DNA of 64,000 bases, taken from positions 45,234,010 through 45,298,009 of the forward strand of contig JAMXBB010000011.1 in NCBI GenBank assembly GCA_024138015.1. The letters run 5' to 3'. The notes beneath the pieces are model-generated. The model was given only the letters and a program-made list of their open reading frames with translations. It made no database searches and was not told the DNA's origin. The position numbers were made by a program, and so were the translations under genes. Shown here in pieces: positions 38,230 to 49,855 of the stretch (position 1 is its first letter; every line of letters starts with the position of its first letter). The DNA is from Lumnitzera littorea. Taxonomy: Eukaryota; Streptophyta; Magnoliopsida; Myrtales; Combretaceae.

Positions 38230-39796
38230 CTACACAAAAAAATTCCATCGACCAAAATTAATGTCCTAAGGTTTTCAATAATAGTGTTATATGAAATTAC
38301 AATGGCATAAGGAAAATTCAAAAATATAAAAAAATCATGAAGACAAAGAGGCTTATGCACATTTGAATTGGATTGAAATGCAAGCAATGAAGCGAATGTA
38401 CATTTACAATATTTTAAATTTACCTACCATCTTAAAGTCAGCTACTACTTTTCAACCACTAACTCTAATAGAATCTAACTAATATTCTTAGGTAAAAGAA
38501 GAAGAAAATGAGCAGAAATGTAGCAAAGAATATAGCCAAAGGAAGTATTTGAGTTAGCAACTCAATCCAAGGTCCCTAAGCACTACCTCGACGAGGATAG
38601 GTCATATATCTCAAAATCTTATCGAATTGCACTTTTGCTAGCTCTTCAAAACTTTATTGATTTTGTAAACCCTTAAAAATTCCGATCTAAATCTTATATT
38701 AGATTCAAGTGTGCTAGACGACCATTTGGTCAACAAGATTAGATAAGATGAAAATCCTAAGATAATAATCGAAGACTTAATTACGTATGAACATATTAAA
38801 TCCTAAATGTGTAAAAATACTAAAGATTGTACCTGAAAGTAATAAAAACCATAAAACCCTAACTTTAAGCTTAAACAATGTGCTTATTCATTAGAATCAC
38901 ATTAAAACCCTAATTAAATGTAAATACTTAACAAAATACTAAATCATATAAAATCATCAACCAATGATTAAAGATAACTTTTAATCGTTCATAAATTTAT
39001 ACAATACTAATTTAATTTATTAGAAGCTAGAGTATTGTATTCATGTCAATCTCATAATTATATAACCAAGTTAATATTATATAGATTTAGGTGTTTAGTT
39101 AATGTTTACACTACATATAATCAATGTTAGTATTCTAAATTTCACTTTTCATGATAGTTATGCTAAGTATCATACTAAATGATATATATATGATATAAAT
39201 ATCTAGAGAAAGATTCCAACAACTATTTTTACTAATTATTTCATTCAATTCCACATTTCCTTTCATTCCCTTAATTATTTTCCTAATTATCTTTAGTTCC
39301 ATCATTATATATACGCATTACATGTAAATTTCCAAGAGTTGACTAAGTCAACAAATGTCAATTTCAACTAGAATTTTCTTCTCCTTTTCAAGGGTTTCTT
39401 CTGATTTTTCACATGTCATTTTCTTCCTTTTCTTATCCCCTTACCATCCCCACTTTAGAAGACCCTAGACCCCACTTTTTTCTTCCATAAAAACACAAAT
39501 TAGGACACAATTAAAACCCTTTCCCTTCCTTTTCCCAACTACAATTTTCCCCTTTCTCTTATCCTTCTTCAAATTCTTATTTTTCCTCTTCACTTCATCC
39601 ATTAACAACTTCGAAACCATTATTTCACATATACAAACTCCTCTTTTATATTACAAGAAGAAAAGGTATAATTTCATTGAAGTTTCTATTTTAATAAGTG
39701 ATTTGTTAATTACTTTGTGTTAGTGTTAGAAACTTGTGTAAGATGTACATGTATGTTAGTATATTAAGAACCTTTATGCACACACACGTAAGTGAG

Positions 39797-42075
39797 GGAA
39801 TACTTATGCATAAGAGTAGAAATACATATATACATATAACATGTGGATACATGTGAAGTATTTATGTAAGGATTTTAGCAAAATACATAGTGTAAGTATA
39901 AGCATATTTAGATAAGGGTAGAAGGAACACATGTACATATGCTTAAGTATTCTTATATAAGGGTATTCTTGATGTACATAACCTAAAATGAGGAAAATAT
40001 TAAGTATACATACATATAACTTACTAATTAAGCCCATAATATGCAAAGACATCAATTATATGAAGATATCTTAAAGGTGTATGGAGGACATACAAAAATA
40101 CGTATATAACCGTATATATATATTGATATATGTACAAGTATATACTGGTGTACGTATAAGGTGTATAAATACATAAGTATAAAATAAGTACATATGTAAA
40201 TTATAACATAATTATTTAATATAATAAAACACAATACAATATAATAAAGTAATAATATATGATATATATATATATATAGTACACATATGGGCCGAAACAC
40301 CAATAGACCCCTAATACATATATCAACTTGTATTAACCTTAATTAAGTACACATAATAGTAATAATAATATAAAACTACAAAGATATAAGAATCTAATGA
40401 TTAATTAGATCATAAAATAATAAAATAAGATACAAAGATATCAAATAAGAATATTTGAGTCACAATAATTAAAATTATAATAATTCTAACCCATATTGTA
40501 AAACATGAGTCTTAATGTTCGAAATGAACCCTATCGTGTGAACGTGTATTCGAAAATAATGAAAAACTACTATAAGCTCATAAATATTGAAAATAAAATG
40601 AAAAAGTTATATATGGTTAACTATAAGGCTCAACCGAAGGAATACCAATAGGAACCTAAGTAGAATTAAGTAAATATATACTTAGAATCATTAGTTAACT
40701 TAGTTACTTATTATTATCTTCATCTCATAATAATTAGGTGATCCCGACGAGGGTTTGGATCTTCCGACTAATTATTACGATAAGCATGAAAACCGTCAAA
40801 GCCAAGTGAATACTCTCGATGACTTTATATTTATTTTGTACTTATAGTTAGTGTACTTAAATTAAATATTAATAACTTGATGCATGGGGTTCGAGATATG
40901 TATGTACTTGATATTGATTTATTACTATGAAAAATATTGTTAAACACAATAATTGAAGATTTAATTATATGATTGATTGTTACATGATTTGGATGGTTTG
41001 ATGATATTGATTAATTGCCCTATAATTTGACTTAATTATATTTGGCTTATCTTGAATTAAAATAATCATGCATTAACTATGCATGGCATTTCTTATTCTA
41101 GCCATCATTTTACGCGGAAGTAAAGAGAGGCAATGTGGGGATTGTTTATATACATCGAATTAAAGTGTTAAGTACGGTGCATTGGTACAGTATGACCTTA
41201 CTCTAGCCAATGGGCTTACTAGGCGTTGGAGACGCCAACTATTTGATTGAGGGTCGAGTCTAGAGACTTCCGCTATAGGTTGTGAGTGTGGACTGCTGGA
41301 GCTACCTCATTGCTATAGTTGGGATTTTGGTGTACTATTACATTTCTTAGAAATGGAAATGTATTTCATGAAATACAAAATTTAAATTTATGGTTAAAAA
41401 CCTATGTTCTAGAGCCCAGTTATGATTGATGTCAATATATCTCTAATCCTTACCTAGAAGGGCAATAAAATCTGATATTATATGCAGCATCGGTTAATTA
41501 CATATATTGTTTGGCATACTGCGTGTATATGCATTCATATGATTATAATAATTTGTTTGATGACCTATTTGCCAGTATAGTATGAGGGATAACTCAATAA
41601 GCTCTTGTAACTTACTTAGCTTACTTCCCAATAATTTTTCTTTTGTGAGTTGATAGATAATTAGACATGGGTTAAGAGTCGAGCATTGAGTGCAAGTACT
41701 GAGATGTTTTGGAGGTTAGAATTAAAGAGAGATTATTTAGTTCATGTGAAATTTTAAATATAAATACCACTTATATATATATATCTAGATTTAGTAATTT
41801 CAATAAGCTTGAATTTTAAATTTAAACTATTCAATCTTATCATTTGGTAGGAGATACTGATTCTTTGTGGTTCTGAAGAACTGTGGAATATTGGATATTT
41901 ATAGTTATTTATATTTTATAATATGTTAATCAATTAACAATTTAGAAAGTCTAGTGATAAATTATTTAGAGTTTTGCAATCTTTAACTTATAAGGCGATT
42001 TTCATATCATGAGTGTACATATAATCTGAAAATTATAAGCAATCCTATGAGGCCTCCTATAGGTCCTGATAGATT
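39797..42075 (+). mobile_element. Long LTR-type repeat (copy C), about 2.3 kb
   Basis: It parallels 8561-11000 block for block: TACATA-rich leader, CATATGGGCCGAAA (40285), 'gacgaggg' (40746), 'ttactaggcgttggaga' (41216) and a 3' end near 42075 shared with 8270-8560. No internal domains accompany it, so it is probably a solo LTR or a fragment. Sequence upstream (38570-39796) may belong to it but has no second copy to compare. Confidence 0.5.
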
Positions 42076-44748
42076 CTCTTTCTCTTTTTTTTTTTTCCTT
42101 CCTTTTTGTAGACACAACAACCATTGCTAACAGCTAAGAACATCTTTCAAGGAAAGAGAGTAAGATGTTTAGTATTCGATTCTTGCATATACTTTCTAGC
42201 ATCTTAGAAAACCAAATTATACGATAGAAAAATTTTCAAGCAACTCAAGAGATAAGCCATGTTTATGGACCATGCAGTGTCTCAAAGCTTCTAAAACTAG
42301 TTTTAGTTGTCTAAATTCCGAGCTTCCCATGAAAAACTAACCATAAATTATCCATGCCTACTTCCGCTTCACTATTTGTTTGCTTTCTTATTGGGGACTA
42401 TGATCAGCAAAGGCAGTCTATTTTTTACTTATTGTATTGATATGGGCATGTCTGAATGTCTATGCATCATAGCTTTCTTTTATTGTAATCTTTATTCAGA
42501 TGAGGAAGCATAACAAAGCCATATTTTTCCAAAGTCAAAGCCTTTACCTAAAGAAGCTATTGAACTGCAAATGAAAGATCTTCGGTTTCTTAGACAGAAT
42601 TCGGAGATATAATTGCTTCCTAGGTGTTGTATGATCAATAGTTTTCACAGAAAAAGGTACATAAATTTTACAAAGATTTAGGATTGGATTTAAATATTGT
42701 CATTAGTTAAGGACTCCTTCCAATTTTGAGTTCTCCTCCTCTAATATTAATGGGAAAAAGGTAAATTGCTAACACCACCTAAGAAACGTAAACATCACAA
42801 AATCTCTTACACATCTACGATACCACGTTAATCTTTTGTATCAATATGCGACTGTAACCATTCTTTAAGGTAAACACATGAATTGATATGTCTTGTCTGC
42901 TAAACTATCAAATAAGTTAAGAAAACTTCAAAAATTTTAATTGGCCTAAGAAATGACTATAAGAACATAGTTATGTAAAAGTCTAATATGATATTGCATT
43001 GGAGGAAAAAACCTTTTCAGTATTTACTTTATGTTTTTTTTTTAAGGGATCTAAGTTAGCTATTAATTCAAAGTGATCTTTATTTGTTTTAAGGGGTATT
43101 TATATAATTTATCCAAAAAAAATTAATTTATCTATGATAGTTTATAAGGGATGTCTTGAAATTAATATGTCTTCATTGAAAAAGAGTTTTCAATCCTTTC
43201 ACATTCCAATCAGGATTTAAGCATGACCAACAATACTGCAAAACTTAACTGGTGTTGCTATGTGAAGGGCTGGTGCTTCGATGAGGCTCATGCATTTAAT
43301 CAAATATAACAAATGCATTGCTCAAATAGCATAACACAAAGGGCCGAGAAATCACAACAAATGCATAATGCTGCAATCCAATCCTCCATTGGTGGAGAAG
43401 AATGCCACATGTGCTACGCAAAGAGAACATTGAGGACAACAAGTACAAGAATATAGTACTCCGGGACAAAAAAAAAAAAAAAGGAACGAGACAAATGTGT
43501 ATCATAATGGATGTTCTCATCCAACTATGGTCAAAACTTTTGACCGTAAAAGGTACTATGAACTTTAGCAAATCTTTTGGATATTAAAGAATGGCACAAA
43601 AATAAGAAAAGCATGTCTCATATAATCACAACATTTTATTACATTTCATTTTATCCATACATTTGAGAACACCTAAAAGCATCACATGAATAAGATTATT
43701 CTCAACACAAATTACTAGTATATCTTACTGTAGTGATCATATTCTCAACTCAAATTACTGGAATCCCTACCATAAACTCGGAGAATTACTATTATATTTT
43801 TTCTAGACAGTTGTTTAATGATTTATGAGATCACATAAAAACAAAGAATTTCAACTTTTGCTTATGCTGTTAAGAGAGATAATGAACCATTACATTCCAA
43901 TAGTAGAAAATTACAGAAGGTCAAAACTAGACATCTAAAATGAAGCTCCTAACCTAATACACATTCATAGTATCAACAAATAAACTAAAATATAGACAAT
44001 CCACTGGAAAGGACAACATATAAGCTACAACCTTTCAAGCTCAAATGTAAATCATGGAGATGGTTCCATGAAATACTAACAACAACAAAATAACAAAAAG
44101 TGGTGCATTTGAAACATCAAGTAATTTATGATCGAGTGGCATTAAGATTCTCAAGATATGAAAATATTGCAATTAAGTCCAACAAATAACAATAAATCGA
44201 AAACACAAGTCCTTTGGCATATGGTTTATTTGCAATATCACATCCTTAAATTAAATACTCTAATTGCAACTAAAACCTTAATTTCCGAAACCAAGCATTT
44301 GAATCCAAAATCCAATACATATAACCAGTAAAAAATGAAAAACGAACTATTTCGATTATCCATTAAGAGTGACATAAATGAATAACTAAAATTAAAAATT
44401 AGAGGGAAGATATGGAGCTATGCCAACTAAGACTTAGTAGCTAAATTCATAAATAAACCTAAACATGAAACCCTAAAAAACCACATAAATGACATAAATC
44501 AAGTAATGTGCATACAATATAGCAAACCTTTTTTAATGTGCCAATGAAGAAAGACCCAAATCAGTGAAAAACATAGGTGAAGAAGTCCTTCAACATGCCA
44601 AAGACATAGAGAGAGTAAGAGAGAGAGAGATTGAGAATAGAAAAAATGAAAATAGAAAATTGAGTGGGAATGACAATGGAAATTTGATGGGGCATGAAAG
44701 CTTGGCCCAAAATTCACATCAGCCCAAAACTACTACTATGTTTTATCT
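42076..44748. other. Intergenic or element-internal DNA, no gene established
   Basis: A spliced-looking stretch near 42500-42610 gives fragments such as KEAIELQMKDLRFLRQNSE on the plus strand after a TTTATTCAG acceptor-like site, but a stop lies in the same frame just upstream. 44600-44640 is a GA-rich run (CT-rich on the minus strand) of the kind found in plant 5' leaders. None of this is enough to call a gene. Confidence 0.3.
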
Positions 44749-44758
44749 TTTTGTAGTA

Positions 44759-46424
44759 TTTTTCAAAAGGGTCTTTATTACACATAGCTACTGGAAAAAT
44801 GGGTTACAGTTAATTATTAATGACAATACTCTTTCAAAAATGCTACTAATTATTAGTAGCTATTGCACTTAATTGTTGTAATGTATGCCTTCATACAATT
44901 TGCTATGAAGATAGGAAACTACAATAAGTATAGTTTTTAAGTTAATTAGATGGAGGTCGGAGACGTTTGAGCATCGGTAAAACCCTTTACAAAATAAGAA
45001 CGAATCAAAGAGATTTATGCAATTCCTAAGAAGCAACTTTGCCATCTAAGGAAGAGTGACAAATGATTAATCATTAACCGTTAGCCAACGTATTGGCTAG
45101 CTAACTCAATCAATTAAACTGTAAAACGATCAATTGAGTTAATAGCCTTTCGTTTTCCTTTTCTTGTTTTATAATTTACATTATATCGGTACCTCTTAGA
45201 TACCTTCCTATTTTGTTGGCTTGGTCATTTCTCCAATTAAGACCTCTCTAGTTAGGTATTTATCATTTTACTTAAAAGCGATTTAATTCTACAATCCAAG
45301 AAAGTCCTTTATGAGATTCCTCTAGTTTTGAGTGAGTTCTTCTGAGAATACGAGAGTTTGTATGTGGATGAACATATTTCTTATACGCTCATTTGTATAT
45401 AGACTTCGTTGTAAAGGGCATTTCTCAAGTAGGTTTTAGTTGTCTCCACGAATAAAATTGCATAATACCCTTTGCATATTCTCTTTTTGGTTATGAATAT
45501 ATCATCGCTTTTTGTGTTGGCTCGAGGTTGTTTTACCCCATTCTAGGTTTATCGGTTCTTTCTTTATCTTTATTCATTATTCGCTTACCTATGCTTATTC
45601 CATCCTTGATTACTTGTACATTTCAAAAGCCCATGCCCATGCCCATGTCTCGAGTTTTTCCGCTAAGAGAAACAAGCGTTAACTAAGTGAACTTGCCTAG
45701 TATTTGACGAACATTTTTGAAGTTTAATTCTTTTAATAAAAGCGAGAAGTGAATTATTAGGATGACGTTGCATGATAGCTGGCTTTTTTAGCAACTTATA
45801 GTCCATACCATTTTAAAGACAATGACGATGTATACTGTGTTGTGCCATGCAAATCTTATCACAATGCCTCGTCACACACACACACACAATAAATAGCTTC
45901 TATTCATCACTCCATTAAATGCATCCTTACGGACCTTGAAGCTAGTGACCTTCTACATTTGCATATTGATGTGAGATCCTTTTACTAGTATGGGAAAAAA
46001 CAATATAACGATAATAATAGCAAGGTTTGTTTGCCAAGACCATTATATCTTAATGGTATGAATACTAATTTTTCAATAAAATAGATCATATCTGAACTCT
46101 CATTCTCTCGATGTAATATATAATAGCTGAGGAGAAGAAAAAAAAAAAAAGAAGCTACTTCAAATTTTTGATACAGAAACAAGAAGAACCAAGAGAATTA
46201 TTGCAATATTGATTTATTACAACTGAATTATTGCAATTGATGAATCACAATAGTATGGTCATTTTTTCCCCATAGTTAATATCTCAACTTAAAAGAGAGA
46301 GAGTTTAAACTTTAGTGTCTACTTTAACTCAACCGCTATAGCTAAACCCTTATATTAGGTTATAGTATATAAATAATGAAAAATAATAATATAACTTTCT
46401 TAGGTAATTAAAGAGCAAAATCAA
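44759..46424. other. Intergenic DNA downstream of the MYB gene
   Basis: No gene recognised. It contains a short (CA)n tract near 45876-45889 and a poly-A run at 46137-46150. A minus-strand AATAAA (46213-46218) lies about 210 bases beyond the MYB stop. Confidence 0.4.
46213..46218 (-). terminator. Possible polyadenylation signal of the MYB gene
   Basis: The minus strand reads AATAAA about 210 bases 3' of the MYB stop codon. The position suits a plant 3' UTR, but the region is AT-rich and the motif may be fortuitous. Confidence 0.25.
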
Positions 46425-48025
46425 TCAAGAGATACCCACGCCAAGGAAATCTATAAATGGAACATCATCCTTATGGTTGATAGATTTATCTCCTCGATCT
46501 TGCAATGAAGAAGCTAGTGCCACTCCTCTTGTATTATTTGCAGACTTGGACATGCCATCTTCACCGTAATCTAGACTCCTTTGAACATTTGCCATATTGA
46601 GATATCCAAATGGTGATGAAACAATGCCCTTGTAGTTCGAAAATCCCAATAACGCACTCGAAACAGCCCCACGGTTATACCCACAGGCACCGACGAGGGA
46701 AGAGTAATGTTGTTGAGCTAAGGTGATAGTACTTTGGCTGTTGGAATTGTCTAGTAATCTTCTGTCGGATTTAGGCATGTACGATGATAAGTCAAGTGAA
46801 GACACGGATGATGATGATGATGATGAAATACCCAATAATGGTCGAACTAAAGTTGTATCTGTATTAGGGTTACGAAAATCAAAGACTCGTCCACCCTCAA
46901 CCTTAAACCGCCCATTAACATTCAAGTAGTTATAGTTATTAGTCTTGACCTTGGTGTTTTGAAGAAGAAGATAGTCTTCATGGCTTCTCTTCCCGCAAAG
47001 CTTGGACTTCTCTCTTTGTTTTCTAGCCATTATGACATGCCAATGGTTCTTCACTGCATTGTCGGTTCGGCCGGGAAAGAGTCTAGCGATTAGAGCCCAC
47101 TTGTTTCCATGAATACGATGAGCTGTCAGAAGCCTTTCTTCTTCTTCCTCACTAAATGGCCTTCTGTTTATTCTTGGATCAAGCTGATTAAACCACCTTA
47201 ATCGGCAACTCTTACCTAATTGGATGATAAAAGAAAACCACAATCAATAATCTATGTAATTAACATGTGTTTTAATTTCCAATATTATTCTTAAAATCTA
47301 CGAAATAAAAGTTAAGCATATTGGGATTTTTAAGGTTATTGATGAACACAAGAAAAATAAAAAGGTATATCCTCGTGAAAATTATTTTTCAATAATAGAC
47401 AGCAATTTATATATCGAGTGAGACATAAGTGCCTTCATATCAACTGATAGTTCCTAGCTAACACACTACTGTAGTAACTCTGAAAGCTTAAAAAATAAAT
47501 AAATAATTTCCTAAATTGCTGAAACGTGACATATTTCAATAAATGCATACTGGTGTATACATATCCTTAATTATACAATATGTATTATTACGTAACAATC
47601 AAATTTTTATCATATAGAACATGACTAAAAGAATACATATATATGGTCAGTGAAGAATTTTTATTTATGTTTTCGTTTTTTCAAATCTAAACATTTGATT
47701 GTCTCAAGATCATTCAAGTGGTGCAACTGAGTTTTCAATAACGAAAAATAAAATTTTAAATCATCTAAAAATATGGATAATACAAAATTAAAGTGTTATT
47801 TAGGTTACATAAGTTATTAATTGAGTACATATGGTGTATTAACATGCCTGATCTTCCTTGGAGTTTCTCCGCAATAGAATTCCAATTCTGCGCACCATAT
47901 TTCTCAACAAGCTGACGGAGCTTTTCATCCTCGGCAGGCCGCCAATGGCCTCGAGGACAAGTCGTCCTATTCGACGCCTCATCACCAGACCCGCAACTAC
48001 CCGCTCTGCCTATCGATTCATCCAT
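46425..48025 (-). CDS. R2R3-MYB transcription factor, subgroup 21 (LOF/MYB105/117-like)
   Basis: Two exons (48025-47848 and 47215-46425) join in phase to encode 322 residues. R2 spans about residues 26-75 with Trp at 28, 48 and 67; R3 spans about 77-126 with Phe80 in place of the first Trp, then Trp99 and Trp118. The signature GHWRPAEDEKLRQLVEKYG, KSCRLRWFNQLDPRINRRPF and GRTDNAVKNHWHVIMARK is that of subgroup 21 (Arabidopsis MYB52, 54, 56, 69, 89, 105, 110, 117). The C terminus ends PFIDFLGVGIS, a subgroup motif. These proteins are nuclear DNA-binding regulators; known members act in organ boundary formation (LOF1/MYB117, LOF2/MYB105), seed size or secondary wall formation. The start has ATG followed by G. 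R3 is not interrupted by an intron, although many R2R3 genes have one there. The Ser-rich centre (about 143-160) looks disordered. Which orthologue it is cannot be decided here. Confidence 0.93.
47216..47847 (-). other. MYB intron 1 with a GC-AG boundary
   Basis: The conserved R2 sequence ...GRSG/KSCRLRW fixes the junction: exon 1 ends ...AGATCAG, the intron starts GCATGTTAAT and ends CATCCAATTAG, and exon 2 starts GTAAGAGTTGC. Splicing here splits the Gly60 codon (phase 1), the conserved position of the first R2R3-MYB intron. Length is 632 bp. Confidence 0.85.
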
Positions 48026-48037
48026 GGAGGATCGGAG

Positions 48038-48223
48038 CTATTTTGAGGCCGATATGTTCGAGTTTCGCATAAAATAACTGGGTGTAGGTGGCGTAGGTCT
48101 AGGGAAAGTCCGCAAGATGGAGCATAAATAGAAGAGGAAATATGTGCTGTGGATGTTGAAGAAGTAGAAGAAAGAATAAGAAAGTGGGGGTTGGTTTATT
48201 AGGGGGTGTTGATGGACAGTCAC
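48038..48223 (-). promoter_or_regulatory. Possible upstream ORF in the MYB leader
   Basis: A 61-codon frame starts with ATG at 48223 and stops 12 bases before the MYB start. If transcription begins near 48230, as the TATA-like site at 48260 suggests, this frame would be the first one met by ribosomes. The peptide is Phe/Tyr/Pro-rich without a known motif, so it may have no function. Confidence 0.25.
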
Positions 48224-48259
48224 TTTTGTTAGTTACACACGACATAACAATATGACCTC

Positions 48260-48265
48260 TTTATA
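48260..48265 (-). promoter_or_regulatory. Candidate TATA box of the MYB gene
   Basis: The minus strand reads TATAAAGAGG about 235 bases upstream of the MYB start codon. AT richness makes chance matches common, so this is only the best-placed candidate. Confidence 0.3.
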
Positions 48266-48984
48266 ATTTATGTGTTTTTTGTGCAAAGTATATATGTTGA
48301 CACTTTCTCTATCAACTCTTCTATGACCTCTTTATTGTTTTTCCTTGAAGTTATTTTGATTTGATTCCCTTTTTGAGTCGAGGTACTACGTTAAATCAAG
48401 AAAATGTACCCATAAATATAAGCAGTTTTTTTCTCATCTTTCTAAATAGAGACATCTCTCCTTAAGCTCCATAGACTGCTTTCCTAAGTCCTTTCATCAA
48501 CAAGGATCCAATTTTTGTCACAATAGAATATGACTTCACGAGGTAATTAATTAAAACCAACTACCTACTTAGTCATCTTGTAATTATAATCATGAAAAAA
48601 TCAATTGTTTAGGTTTAATAGATATTAAATTAGAGTCGTATGATAATTAAAATGATCTCGTTATAATAAAAGATCGATCGTCAAGTCTCTCTTATTTTAA
48701 TTATTTTGATAAATATAGTTATATATATATATATATATCGTAAATAAATTATTTTGTTGTCATCAAATGATTTTCTATATACTTGGCCAGTTGGTAAGTA
48801 ACAATAGGTAGATATATTAGTTTTTTGTTAACAAATGCTTTCCATTGACTCTTGTTAAGGTATAGTTAACAAGAAAGGTACAATGTTGCAATGCTAGCTA
48901 TTATTCTTACAGTTTACAAGAAAAAATGGTGCACCGAATCACAAAAATCGCATGTGCAGTTTTTTTCTTTTCCCCTTTACAACA

Positions 48985-48985
48985 T

Positions 48986-49020
<35 letters not shown>
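48985..49020. repeat. (TA)n microsatellite
   Basis: Almost pure TA/CA dinucleotide tract, continuing into GTGTGTACAC. Confidence 0.85.
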
Positions 49021-49820
49021 GTGTGTACACACGGATAAAGGTAAATTCCAAACGATATAATTTTAAAAATTTGTGCTATGTAAATAATGCATAGTGTACC
49101 GATATCTTTCGTGATGTTATTTTTAAGTTACAATGGGAATGAATATATATGAATCTCACCTGACTTCTTTTTGACCTAATTATTGGGATACTTATTGTTG
49201 GCATTGTGTTACCGGATGTCCTGGGCACCTTTTCGAGCTTTCTTGGGTTGAAGTGTTTTTATTTTGATGAATCCCAACTTTTACCAGAATTCATTTATAA
49301 ATTCGCTGGAAAGAGAGTTGTTCCTTTCTAACTAATTTAGAATTTGTAACGCATCTCCAACAAATATCATCATTGTTATTATTTTATCATGTAATAAATA
49401 TTGCTGCCGCGATAAAATTGTTATATGAATCCATTTGACGATTGCAAAGCACTACTAAAGCATGCAATACATGTCTACTTACTTATCAAAAAAATAAAAA
49501 AATTATATAATTACAAATTATATAAAAAATTTATTAAAATACTATATATAAATATATTATGGATAGGAATATCGTATCTTGAAGATACCATATGAATATC
49601 ATATGTTGCATTATCTTGAAGATGCGATATATATAATATTTATATATGTTATAATTATGCTAAGATCCGACATTAGCATTAGTATTTTTAGTTATATTTT
49701 TCATACAATTTGTAATTATATAATATTTATTAATTTTAATTATAAACACGTAATTTTTTCTACTTAATCAAATTATTAGCATATGTTAGAATGCTAAAAT
49801 TAGCAAGCTACTTACCATAA

Positions 49821-49855
49821 CTCTCTCTCTCTCTCTCTCGCTCTCTCTCTCTCTT
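49821..49855. repeat. (CT)n microsatellite
   Basis: Seventeen CT units with one G substitution at 49840. Confidence 0.9.

Larger units (their letters stand above)
37192..44758. mobile_element. Candidate CACTA-type element with internal exon-like DNA
   Basis: CACTACAAAA at 37192-37201 and TTTTGTAGTA at 44749-44758 form an inverted pair (9 of 10 bases), the terminal signature of CACTA transposons. No matching 3-bp target duplication is visible (GTA on the left, TTT on the right), and no transposase was recognised inside. The interior holds exon-like segments (37785-38229) and a long LTR repeat (39797-42075). The short termini could match by chance. Confidence 0.3.

Noticed and set aside
39804..40303. 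Two 83-codon minus-strand frames rich in Tyr/Ile/Leu
   Set aside because: They are translations of the TACATA-rich part of a non-coding long LTR.
44564..44872. 102-codon plus-strand frame
   Set aside because: Its charged N-terminal half comes from a GA-rich low-complexity tract, no homology is recognisable, and it would cross a candidate transposon end.
46723..46929. 68-codon plus-strand frame rich in Asp
   Set aside because: It is antisense to the Ser-rich region of the MYB gene; the Asp run comes from the complementary serine codons.
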